Assembly: GCA_051745395.1 (NCBI GenBank)
Contig: JBNJEA010000033.1
Location: 1-26,161 of the forward strand
Origin: JBNJEA01 sp051745395
GTDB lineage: Bacteria; Desulfobacterota; Desulfobacteria; Desulfobacterales; Desulfosalsimonadaceae
Length of the DNA: 26,161 nt
Direction: 5' to 3'
Below the pieces are notes generated by a model, which did no database searches, was not told where the DNA came from, and was given only the letters and a program-made list of their open reading frames with translations. Positions 9,930 through 16,807 of this stretch are shown here, piece after piece. Both the position numbers and the translations under genes were made by a program. How positions within the stretch are numbered: position 1 is the stretch's first letter; the number at the start of each line of letters is the position of its first letter.

Positions 9930-11180
9930 ATGAGAGACGTCGTCATTGTTTCCGGATGCCGGACGCCCATAGGGGCTTTCGGCGGTACGTTGAAAAATGT
10001 CATCGGCCCGACGCTGGGCAGCGTTACCATGAAGGAAGCCGTCAACCGCGCGGGCATCGACCCGGAAATCATCGATGATATCCGCTACGGCTGCTGCATG
10101 GAGCCCGTCGACGCATTAAACGTCACCCGGGTGGCCGCCCTGCAGGCCGGCCTGCCGGTGTCCATCCCGGCCGTTACCATCAACCGGGTCTGTATCTCCG
10201 GCATGGAGGCCGTGCTGTCGGGTACGGCCATGATTCAGGCGGGCATGTCGGACGTGATTTTGGCCGGCGGCGTGGAGCACATGTCCGGGGTCCCCTATGT
10301 GGTCGATAACGCCCGCTGGGGCTGCCGGCTCCAGGACGATACGTTCAAGGATGCCATGATCCACGCCCTGCACTGCGGCTCCCATATTCTTCCCCATCCC
10401 GAAGACGGACCGGTCAACGCGGATGAGCCGCCGCTTTCCTATTTCAAGGGCAAACCCTACATCATGGGCCACACCGCGGAGTTCGTCGCCCAGCATCACG
10501 GCATTTCCCGCGAGGAAATGGACGAAGTCGCCCTGCGCAGCCACAACAACACCGAACGCGCCAACAGCGACGGCTCCTTTGCCGACGAAACCGTGCCCGT
10601 ACCGGTGCCCCAGAAGAAAAAAGATCCCGTCATGTTCGAACATGACGAACATTTTCGCCCGGGACTGACCATGGAAGACCTGCAGAAGCTGCCCCCTGCC
10701 TTTATCCCCAAGTCCGGCAAGGTCACCGCCGGCAACTCCAGCGGCATCAACGACGGCTCGGCAGCCATGGTGATCATGAGCGCCGACAAGGCCAGGGAGC
10801 TGGGGTTGCAGCCGCTGGCCAGAATCCGGGCCATCGGAAAAGGGGCCTGTCATCCGTCGGTCATGGGCCTTTCGCCCGTTCCCGCGGTCAACGACCTGAT
10901 CGCCAGGAGCGATTTGAAACTAAACGATTTCGAGCTGATCGAGCTCAACGAAGCCTTTGCCGCCCAGTACATCGGCTGTGAAAAAGAACTCGGGTTAAAC
11001 CGGGAAATCACCAACGTCAACGGTTCGGGCATCGGTCTGGGCCACCCCGTCGGGGCCACCGGCGCCCGGATCATGATCACCCTCATGTATGCCCTCCGCA
11101 AACAGGGCAAGTCGCTCGGCATGGCCACACTGTGCGGCGGCGGCGGCGTTTCCATGGCCACCGCCCTGGAAATCCTGTAA
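9930..11180 (+). CDS. Acetyl-CoA C-acetyltransferase (thiolase)
   Basis: This 416-residue thiolase would catalyse acetoacetyl-CoA formation or cleavage, or a related 3-ketoacyl-CoA step, in the cytoplasm. Catalytic features are all visible: the nucleophile C88 in NRVCISGMEA, NEAFAAQY, GLGHPVGATGAR with its His, and the second Cys in TLCGGGGVSM. The N-terminal VIVSGCRTPIGAFGG is also typical. The start at 9930 is chosen because AAAGGAG (9916-9922) is about seven bases upstream; ATG at 9924 is too close and ATG at 9903 has no ribosome site. It stands alone, followed by a strong terminator, so its pathway is not shown by neighbours. The length is slightly above the usual 390-400 residues. Confidence 0.95.
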   Translation: MRDVVIVSGCRTPIGAFGGTLKNVIGPTLGSVTMKEAVNRAGIDPEIIDDIRYGCCMEPVDALNVTRVAALQAGLPVSIPAVTINRVCISGMEAVLSGTAMIQAGMSDVILAGGVEHMSGVPYVVDNARWGCRLQDDTFKDAMIHALHCGSHILPHPEDGPVNADEPPLSYFKGKPYIMGHTAEFVAQHHGISREEMDEVALRSHNNTERANSDGSFADETVPVPVPQKKKDPVMFEHDEHFRPGLTMEDLQKLPPAFIPKSGKVTAGNSSGINDGSAAMVIMSADKARELGLQPLARIRAIGKGACHPSVMGLSPVPAVNDLIARSDLKLNDFELIELNEAFAAQYIGCEKELGLNREITNVNGSGIGLGHPVGATGARIMITLMYALRKQGKSLGMATLCGGGGVSMATALEIL

Positions 11181-11207
11181 TACCTAAATCAGGTAATAAT
11201 TTCATGG

Positions 11208-11247
11208 CTCCCTCCCCCGGCTGTTTGGACAGGGGGAGGGAGTTTTT
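11208..11247 (+). terminator. Intrinsic terminator of the thiolase gene
   Basis: A perfect 11-base-pair stem (CTCCCTCCCCC with GGGGGAGGGAG) encloses a 13-base loop and is followed by TTTTTAT. It lies 27 bases after the thiolase stop and is the clearest terminator on the plus strand. Confidence 0.95.
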
Positions 11248-11282
11248 ATATCCGTATGCCCGTTTTTAAAACGACCGCATCA

Positions 11283-11717
11283 TCAGCATTTTTCATCGGT
11301 TTCCATTGCCGTCATCAGATTTTTGACGACATCTAAAATCGGTGCATTCAACTGCCGCCATTTCGGGTGCAGCGCCCGGTTTTCCTTCCAGGTGAAATCG
11401 ACGGCCACATATTGTTCGGCGATCTGGTACTCATTGTGGCGGCCGTATTGGATGGCCGGGTAGAATTCCACATACATCATCCGCTGTGGGGCGATGTTGA
11501 ATTCATGGACGATCTTGGTGGCAATGTGGCCGGCGCAGCTGCGGATCGACATCTTGCTTTCGGCCACATCGGAAACCACGACGACGTACGGGCGCAAAAT
11601 GGTGACGGGTTCGCCGCTTTTCCGGCGATCGAAAATCCGCAGCCGGCATTTGCCGCTTGCCAGTTTCAATTTTCCGCCCCAGCCTTCCCAGGAATAAATG
11701 GAATCGTGAATCAGCAT
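11283..11717 (-). CDS. Conserved hypothetical protein
   Basis: This 144-residue soluble protein has an alternating strand-helix pattern. I do not recognise the family. Traits seen: LIHDSIYSWEGWGGKLKL at the N-terminus, a GKCRLRIFDRR segment, a hydrophobic strand RPYVVVVSD, and an H-rich middle (SCAGHIATKIVHEFNI) followed by MMYVEFYPAIQYG and the aromatic stretch VAVDFTWKENRALHPKW. No signal peptide or membrane segment. A perfect TATAAT (minus strand, 11743-11748) lies 26 bases upstream, without a good -35 box. It is a single gene, convergent with the thiolase. Confidence 0.8.
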   Translation of the reverse strand: MLIHDSIYSWEGWGGKLKLASGKCRLRIFDRRKSGEPVTILRPYVVVVSDVAESKMSIRSCAGHIATKIVHEFNIAPQRMMYVEFYPAIQYGRHNEYQIAEQYVAVDFTWKENRALHPKWRQLNAPILDVVKNLMTAMETDEKC

Positions 11718-12007
11718 GGCGTCTCACTTTCATTGAATTTGGATTATAAAGTAAGATGCAGGGGCCCGGGGGTCAAGTATGTACCGGCGCCGGCGCAGTG
11801 TCGGCAATCAAGCCGGATCGGTCGATCGGGCGTTAATTATATCCATAGTTTCAAGTATTTATGGGTTGATTTTTCGTCCGTTTGTCGGTATACCTCCGGT
11901 GAATAACGAAATATGGTTATTCGGCAAACTTTAGTTATTTGTTTATTTCAAGCAATAAGGATTTCGGTAGGTTCTGTGGATACCCAAAAAAAGACATTGC
12001 CTCGTCT
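11718..12007. other. Intergenic region, first part
   Basis: No gene is supported here. It holds the likely minus-strand -10 box of the upstream hypothetical gene (11743-11748), a GC-rich patch (CCGGCGCCGGCG near 11790) and an AT-rich stretch with a hairpin (GAATAAC, 8-base loop, GTTATTC at 11901-11922) that could be an operator or a weak RNA stem. Confidence 0.5.
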
Positions 12008-12084
12008 GTCATGCCTGCGGAGGCAGGCATCCATGGGTTTTCTGTCCATCTGGAAAACTGGATGCCTGCCTCCGCAGGCATGAC
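12008..12084. repeat. Inverted-repeat intergenic element (GTCATGCCTGCGGAGG type)
   Basis: Two 26-base arms (12008-12033 and 12059-12084) are perfect reverse complements around a 25-base centre. Each arm also folds on itself (ATGCCTGC, GGAG, GCAGGCAT), so the element can form one long stem or two small ones. Open frames on both strands here, containing VMPAEAGI and MPASAGMT, come from the repeat and are not genes. It is the same general class as 9748-9861 with different bases (CCTGCGG against CCCGCG). Confidence 0.9.
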
Positions 12085-12220
12085 GGCCGGGATGAACTGC
12101 TTTTTTTGTTTGGTTTGGGTTTTACGGATGCCCAAATTCACTTCGTAAAACCATAACTGGAATATTGAGGATAACTAAGTAAAGGAATCCTGCACAACAG
12201 CCACATCCCATGGAGCATGA

Positions 12221-13330
12221 ATGAATTTCGAGCGGCACATCATCAACCGGCGCGTAATCGATGACCTGAAAAATCGCTCCACAATCGGCATGTATTTTTA
12301 CGTGCTCGTCACCATCGCCGTGTTATCCGTCGAGGGGTTTTATCGACGGCACGCGACCTTTTCGATCTGTTTTCTCGGCGTCATGGTGGTCATTGCAGTG
12401 TTTCGGATTGCCCACTTTTATCTTTTCGATAAATTGGATCAGAAAAACCCCAGGCTCAACTATTGTGGATTTTTTACGAGCGTGTATGCCACCGCCTTGA
12501 CCTGGGGTCTCGGATTTGCCTATTTCATGATCCAGCCGGAGGAATTGTCGTCAAAAATGATCATGCTCGCCAGTACCGTCGGCCTGGATTCCGGCGGCGT
12601 GGTGGCCTTTATTCCCTCCCGGCGCACCTCGGTGATTTACAATTTTTTGACGCTGTTGCCGGGCGCATTGCTGATGCTTTTCTATCAGGTCAACCTGATC
12701 CTGGTTTTTCTGATTATATTGTTTGCCGCCTACATGACGCTCGTCGCCTTCCGGGGAAACCGCGAATACTGGGATGCGCTGGAAAACGAGCACCTGCTTC
12801 AGCTCAAAACCGAGGAAATCGAAAAAATCAGCCGGATCGATATCTTGACCGGCCTGTACAACAGAAGATATTTTGACGAAATATTTCACCTGCAATGGAA
12901 GACGGCGGCGCGAAGCGGGATACAACTGAGTATCATCATCTGCGATATCGACTATTTCAAGTGGGTCAACGACACCTACGGCCACCTTGCCGGCGATGCG
13001 TTTCTAAAAAAAACCGCCGCGGTGCTGACCGGGATTTTTCAACGGGATACGGATTTTATTGCCCGCTACGGCGGCGAGGAGTTTGTGATCCTGCTGATGA
13101 ACCAGGACCCGCAAGGCGCCGTCGAACTTGCCGAAAAGGTCCGATCGGAAATCGAGCAGATGTCGCTGTTTCATGAGGACCAGCAAATCCGGACCACCAT
13201 CAGTCTCGGCATCGCCGCCTGTGTGCCGCAGCTCGACGGCAACCGGGACAAGCTCCTCGGAAAGGCCGACGACGCGCTTTACCAGGCCAAAAACAACGGC
13301 AGAAACCAGGTGGTCTATTACGGCAAGTAA
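12221..13330 (+). CDS. Membrane diguanylate cyclase (GGDEF)
   Basis: This 369-residue inner-membrane enzyme makes cyclic di-GMP from two GTP. The N-terminal half (about 20-178) has about five or six hydrophobic helices of a MASE-like sensory region. A short linker follows, then a full GGDEF domain (about 205-369) with DILTGLYNRRYF, the metal-binding CDIDYFKWVND, the signature GGEEF (284-288) and an inhibitory RxxD site (RDTD, 275-278) exactly five residues earlier, so feedback inhibition is expected. The Asp in GHLAGD (D259) is the residue replaced by Ser in cGAMP-making Hypr enzymes, so c-di-GMP is the likely product. Start set by TGGAG five bases upstream. It converges on the riboswitch-controlled binding-protein/kinase operon. 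Confidence 0.95.
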   Translation: MNFERHIINRRVIDDLKNRSTIGMYFYVLVTIAVLSVEGFYRRHATFSICFLGVMVVIAVFRIAHFYLFDKLDQKNPRLNYCGFFTSVYATALTWGLGFAYFMIQPEELSSKMIMLASTVGLDSGGVVAFIPSRRTSVIYNFLTLLPGALLMLFYQVNLILVFLIILFAAYMTLVAFRGNREYWDALENEHLLQLKTEEIEKISRIDILTGLYNRRYFDEIFHLQWKTAARSGIQLSIIICDIDYFKWVNDTYGHLAGDAFLKKTAAVLTGIFQRDTDFIARYGGEEFVILLMNQDPQGAVELAEKVRSEIEQMSLFHEDQQIRTTISLGIAACVPQLDGNRDKLLGKADDALYQAKNNGRNQVVYYGK

Positions 13331-13363
13331 CCCGCCTTTTTGCCCTAAATTCAGGCGAATCGA

Positions 13364-15553
13364 TCATGTCGCCCGTCTCTTGGTATCCGGATGGAGAAAC
13401 CGCCGGATCGTTTCGGCCAGGGCGGCCTGGTCAACGGGCTTTGTCACGCACGCATCAATGTTTGCACTGTCGCGGTTTGCATCGAGTTTTTCGCTAAATC
13501 CCGTGCACAGAATAACGGGGATATCGGCCCGTATTCTTTTTACCGCCGCGGCGAGCTTGTCACCGGTCATCTCCGGCATGGTCAGGTCGGTGATGAGGAG
13601 ATCATACTGCTCGGGGTGGTTGCGAAAAGCTGCCAGGGTGCCGGGGCTTTCCGTCATCGGCGTTACCGCATATCCCAACCGGCCGAGTCTCTGTCTTTGC
13701 ATCTCGACAATTGCCGCTTCATCGTCTACCAGAAGAATGCGCCCCGTGCCGGCGGGCAAGCAGGTGCCGGTCCGGGCCGCCCCATCTGCGGCCTTGTTTG
13801 TGGCCAGCGGCAGGTACACATAAAACGTGCTGCCTTTGCCGGGTTCACTGGAGACGGTGATAAAGCCCTGGTGCTTTTTCACGATGCTGTCGACCACGGA
13901 CAGGCCCAGGCCGATGCCGCCTACCGTTTTTTCCCGGGTGGTAAAGTAGGGTTCAAATATTTGATCGCGATACTGCTCTGCAATGCCGATGCCGGTATCA
14001 CGGACGGCAATTTCGGCATAACCGCCGGAAGCGGCTGCGGCCGATACCTCTACAACCCCGTTTTCCTCCGTCATGGCGGCAATGGCGTTGGTGACCAGAT
14101 TGACAATGACCTGGTTGAACTGGGCGGGGTCGGCGCATATGCTTAATTGCTCGTCGGAAATGTTTTCCCGTATCGCAATGGTGGCCGGCGTGGTGGAGCG
14201 CAGCATTTTCAGGGTTTCCTTGAGCAAAGGGGTAATCTGGATGGGCAGAAATGTCTGCTGCTCGCGCCGGCTGAGCGTTACAATCTGTTTGACCAGTTCC
14301 TTGGCCCGATTGCCGGCATCCAATACCGCGGACAGGTTTTTTTCCAGAACCGTGCCCTTTTGCGCTTCGTCTATGCAAAGTTCGGTATAGCCGATCACGG
14401 AATAAAGGATGTTGTTGAAATCATGGGCGATGCCGCTGGCCATCTGGCCGATGGCCTCCATTTTCTGGGCATGGCGGAGCTGGGTATGGAGGGCCTCATT
14501 TTCCCGCTCCGCTTTTACCCGCTCGGATACGTCTCTGGCAATGCCCTTAAATCCCGCTGGCCGGCCCGATGCATCCAGTGCCAGGGATATGGAGGACTCG
14601 ACATAAACAATGGAGCCGTTTTTTCGGATCAGTTCCCGGTGGAATGTTTTCTGGGGCTGCCCGGTTTCATAGACGCGATAAAATACGGCAAAGGCGTTGT
14701 CGGCATTTTCGGCATCCATTAACTGCCTGTAATGGATCTTTCTGAATTCGTTTTCGGTATATCCGAGCATTTCGCAAAACGCCCGGTTGAAAAAGACAAG
14801 GTTGCCGTCGAAATCACTTTCAAAATACCCGTCTTCCATGGTTTCAAGGATGGTCCGGTATTTTGCCTCACTGTCTTGCAGCGCTGCTTCGGCCTGCGCA
14901 TTGTTTTTTACCTGAATTCGCCAGATCCGGATGGTAAAGCCCCACAACAGAGTCAAAATCGCAAGACAGACCAGTGCCACGGTTATAATGACCGAGGTCT
15001 GGCGTTTTTGAAATGCGATCTTGCTTTGAATGCGCTTTTGGATTAAGTCAACCAGCTCGCGGGTGGCCCGTTCAAAATGGAGTTGATGCTTGGTGTAATC
15101 CCAGCCTGCCAGAAGTCGAGCCGCCTGTTTTTTCTCCCCCTGGCTGACCAGGTCATAGGCTTGCTTTTCGAGCCGGCTGGTTTGGGCCAGGTCGTTCTGG
15201 ATCTGCTGGATTTTTCGATTGATACGCTGGGAATCGATCCGCCGCGGCAGTCTCGTGAGCACCTTTTCCAGTCGGGGCATGGTTTCATCATAGGTTTGTT
15301 TCCACTTCAGGTTGCCGCTGAGGGTGCTGACGCGGGTGGCCATCATCATGGTTTCGGCATGCAGCAGAATCTGCCACGAGGACCGTTCCACCGCCAGTTC
15401 CTTGTCCTTGAATGTGTTTAACTGATTGAAGGAAAAAACCAGGCTCCCGCCGAGCAGCCCGATCAGAAAAAGGGTCAGGGCAATCGATGCAATGAACCAG
15501 GGCTTGGCAGCGGTGTCTTTTTGATATCTTGCAGAGGGGTTTCGTTCCGGCAT
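13364..15553 (-). CDS. Hybrid sensor histidine kinase with PAS and C-terminal receiver
   Basis: This 729-residue inner-membrane kinase has a transmembrane helix at about 18-42, a helical periplasmic sensor (about 43-185, charged and likely four-helix bundle), a second transmembrane helix (about 187-210), PAS with PAC (about 225-345), HisKA with H377 in SGIAHDFNN, HATPase_c (NLVTNA, RDTGIGI, GGIGLGLS) and a receiver (about 605-720) with acidic pair D610-D611, D656 in ITDLTMPEM and K705. It starts 10 bases after the stop of the solute-binding protein, so the two form one operon and the binding protein may present its ligand to this kinase. No output regulator is encoded next to it. A weak stem (CGCCT/AGGCG) lies in the 33-base gap before the convergent cyclase gene. 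Confidence 0.94.
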   Translation of the reverse strand: MPERNPSARYQKDTAAKPWFIASIALTLFLIGLLGGSLVFSFNQLNTFKDKELAVERSSWQILLHAETMMMATRVSTLSGNLKWKQTYDETMPRLEKVLTRLPRRIDSQRINRKIQQIQNDLAQTSRLEKQAYDLVSQGEKKQAARLLAGWDYTKHQLHFERATRELVDLIQKRIQSKIAFQKRQTSVIITVALVCLAILTLLWGFTIRIWRIQVKNNAQAEAALQDSEAKYRTILETMEDGYFESDFDGNLVFFNRAFCEMLGYTENEFRKIHYRQLMDAENADNAFAVFYRVYETGQPQKTFHRELIRKNGSIVYVESSISLALDASGRPAGFKGIARDVSERVKAERENEALHTQLRHAQKMEAIGQMASGIAHDFNNILYSVIGYTELCIDEAQKGTVLEKNLSAVLDAGNRAKELVKQIVTLSRREQQTFLPIQITPLLKETLKMLRSTTPATIAIRENISDEQLSICADPAQFNQVIVNLVTNAIAAMTEENGVVEVSAAAASGGYAEIAVRDTGIGIAEQYRDQIFEPYFTTREKTVGGIGLGLSVVDSIVKKHQGFITVSSEPGKGSTFYVYLPLATNKAADGAARTGTCLPAGTGRILLVDDEAAIVEMQRQRLGRLGYAVTPMTESPGTLAAFRNHPEQYDLLITDLTMPEMTGDKLAAAVKRIRADIPVILCTGFSEKLDANRDSANIDACVTKPVDQAALAETIRRFLHPDTKRRAT

Positions 15554-15563
15554 TATTCGGGTT

Positions 15564-16481
15564 TCAGTCCGTATTTATCCAGGCATCGACGCGGTCTTGA
15601 TGGGTACGGACCCATCTTTCGGCCGCTTCGGCATAGGTGGTGTTTTCATCCCGGGCCATTGCCATCACGGCCGACATTTCCGCCGGCGTCCAATGGAAGT
15701 TGTCCAAAAAGGCATATACTTCGGGCATGTCCTGTTGCAAGCCTTTCCTGGCAATGGTGGCGATATGATTTTTTTCCCCGTAGACGCCTTCGGGGTCATC
15801 TATGTATTTGAGGTCCCACCGGGCAAATTTCCAGTGCGGCGTCCAGCCGGTAACCGCGATCCATTTCTTTTGGGAGATGGCCTTTTTCAAAGCGGCGGTC
15901 ATCGTGGGCGCACTTCCGGAAACCAGTTGGAAATCTTCGAGATTGTATTGCTCAAAGGCTTTGGCTGTTTTTTCCATAATCCCGGCATGCGGATCGATGC
16001 CGATGATTTTGTGATCGAATTTTTCCGCATGGGCATTTAACTCGTCAATGGAGTCGATGTCGACATATTCCGGCACCACCAGTCCGAGGCGGGTTCCTTC
16101 CAGATTCGGGCCCAGGTTGTCGACTTCGGATCGATGCTGTTTATAGTAATCGTTATGCAAAGGAAGCCATGCCGCTGTTGTGCAGTCCTGGTCCCCGGCC
16201 GCAAGGGATTGCCACATTGCGATAAGGGTTACGGGCAGGTGCTTGCATTCCCGGTTGAACCGGTTTTCGATAACCGTCTTGATTACATGGGAGCTGGCCT
16301 TTTCCGAGGCCCAGTCCACGTAAACGATTTTAACGGGCGCTTTTTGACCGGTATTTTTTTGCGTTTCGCCTGGCGGGTCGTCTTCCCCGAAACATCCGGA
16401 AGCAAACGCGCAGAAGCACAACGCAAGGCAGGCGCAAAGCAGCATATAAGCATGCTGCCGGGCCGGGCACGCGTAAAACAT
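15564..16481 (-). CDS. Glycine betaine/choline-type solute-binding lipoprotein (OpuAC/ProX family)
   Basis: This 305-residue periplasmic binding protein has a lipobox FASGC (Cys30) after a hydrophobic segment, so it should be a lipid-anchored protein. The mature part resembles OpuAC/ProX: VDWASEKASSHV, IAMWQSLAAGDQDCTTAAWLP, GLVVPEY and VTGWTPHWKFARWDLKYIDDP. The tryptophans W57, W90, W105, W213 and W217 are candidates for the aromatic cage that holds quaternary ammonium groups. The start at 16481 is set by GGAAAGG upstream and the signal peptide; the open frame further upstream contains the terminator and riboswitch. No permease or ATPase gene is nearby; the next gene is a hybrid kinase, so a sensory rather than transport role is likely. 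The ligand is inferred, not shown. Confidence 0.92.
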   Translation of the reverse strand: MFYACPARQHAYMLLCACLALCFCAFASGCFGEDDPPGETQKNTGQKAPVKIVYVDWASEKASSHVIKTVIENRFNRECKHLPVTLIAMWQSLAAGDQDCTTAAWLPLHNDYYKQHRSEVDNLGPNLEGTRLGLVVPEYVDIDSIDELNAHAEKFDHKIIGIDPHAGIMEKTAKAFEQYNLEDFQLVSGSAPTMTAALKKAISQKKWIAVTGWTPHWKFARWDLKYIDDPEGVYGEKNHIATIARKGLQQDMPEVYAFLDNFHWTPAEMSAVMAMARDENTTYAEAAERWVRTHQDRVDAWINTD

Positions 16482-16497
16482 TGTCAGACCTTTCCAC

Positions 16498-16528
16498 AAA
16501 AAAAAACGCTTCCCGGTGCCGGGAAGCG
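16498..16528 (-). terminator. Intrinsic terminator in the leader of the binding-protein/kinase operon
   Basis: On the minus strand CGCTTCCCG and CGGGAAGCG form a perfect 9-base-pair stem with a 4-base loop, followed by nine or ten T. It lies 9 bases after the riboswitch and ends 16 bases before the ATG at 16481. No upstream minus-strand gene needs it, so it is best read as the expression platform of the riboswitch. Confidence 0.93.
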
Positions 16529-16537
16529 CAATGAACG

Positions 16538-16626
16538 GATTCCTTTTCGGCAACCCGGCTGTCTCCTTGGCCGGAGACCCGTGGTTTTCCGCCCCATGGT
16601 CGCCCACGGTTCGGCTTTACGGAATC
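16538..16626 (-). promoter_or_regulatory. GEMM-I class cyclic-dinucleotide riboswitch
   Basis: The minus strand folds as a three-helix GEMM-I aptamer. P1 is GATTCC (16626-16621) with GGAATC (16543-16538). Next comes GTAAAGCCGAACC. P2 is CCGTGG/CCATGG capped by the GNRA tetraloop GCGA (16603-16600). Then GGGGCGGAAAACCACGG leads to P3, GTCTCC/GGAGAC (16578-16561), and AGCCGGGTTGCCGA closes the core. The order, the tetraloop and the AAACCACGGG...AGCCGGGTTGCCGA blocks match what is known of c-di-GMP-I and related 3',3'-cGAMP riboswitches. The base at the ligand-selecting position looks like A rather than G, but a one-base shift makes that uncertain. It is followed by a terminator and controls the binding-protein/kinase operon. 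Confidence 0.82.
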
Positions 16627-16628
16627 GA

Positions 16629-16657
16629 AATCTATACGGTTTTCGCGCCCGTGTCAA
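16629..16657 (-). promoter_or_regulatory. Sigma-70 promoter of the riboswitch transcript
   Basis: A consensus TTGACA (16657-16652) and TAGATT (16634-16629) are spaced by exactly 17 bases. The predicted start site falls at about 16622-16626, at the 5' edge of riboswitch P1. A TATAGA overlapping the -10 box is an alternative. A run of nine C (nine G on plus) lies directly upstream of the -35 box. Confidence 0.75.
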
Positions 16658-16658
16658 T

Positions 16659-16667
16659 GGGGGGGGG
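16659..16667. repeat. Homopolymer tract, nine G on plus strand
   Basis: Nine consecutive G (C on the transcribed side) end one base from the -35 box of the riboswitch promoter. Tracts of this length are prone to slipped-strand change in length. An effect on promoter strength is inference. Confidence 0.8.
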
Positions 16668-16742
16668 TGGCGTTTGTCGGGCATCCTTTACGGCCCGGTC
16701 GAATCTTGTTATTTTATGTTAATGCAAAAGCCCGGGTTTGGT

Positions 16743-16764
16743 TTTAATCGGTCTTTAATCGGTC
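16743..16764 (+). repeat. Tandem 11-base repeat upstream of the acyltransferase gene
   Basis: TTTAATCGGTC occurs twice head to tail, 44 bases before the ATG at 16808. The 11-base period is about one DNA turn, so two identical sites would face the same side of the helix. It could be a regulator-binding site; nothing identifies the protein. Confidence 0.6.
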
Positions 16765-16807
16765 CCGGAAACAGGGTAGCATCTAAATGGAGAATTGAGG
16801 CTATTGT

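Noticed and set aside
11935..12148. Two small open frames on opposite strands, both with PAEAGI/MPASAGMT
   Set aside because: They are translations of the inverted-repeat element, without ribosome sites; the peptides are a known artefact of this repeat class.
13391..14146. Long plus-strand frame opposite the hybrid kinase (and similar ones at 3401-3958, 4227-5180, 5217-5795, 10116-10853)
   Set aside because: They are antisense shadows caused by GC-biased third positions; they lack known motifs while the opposite frame has full domains.
16482..16607. N-terminal extension of the binding lipoprotein to 16607
   Set aside because: It would translate the riboswitch and terminator; the signal peptide and ribosome site fix the start at 16481.
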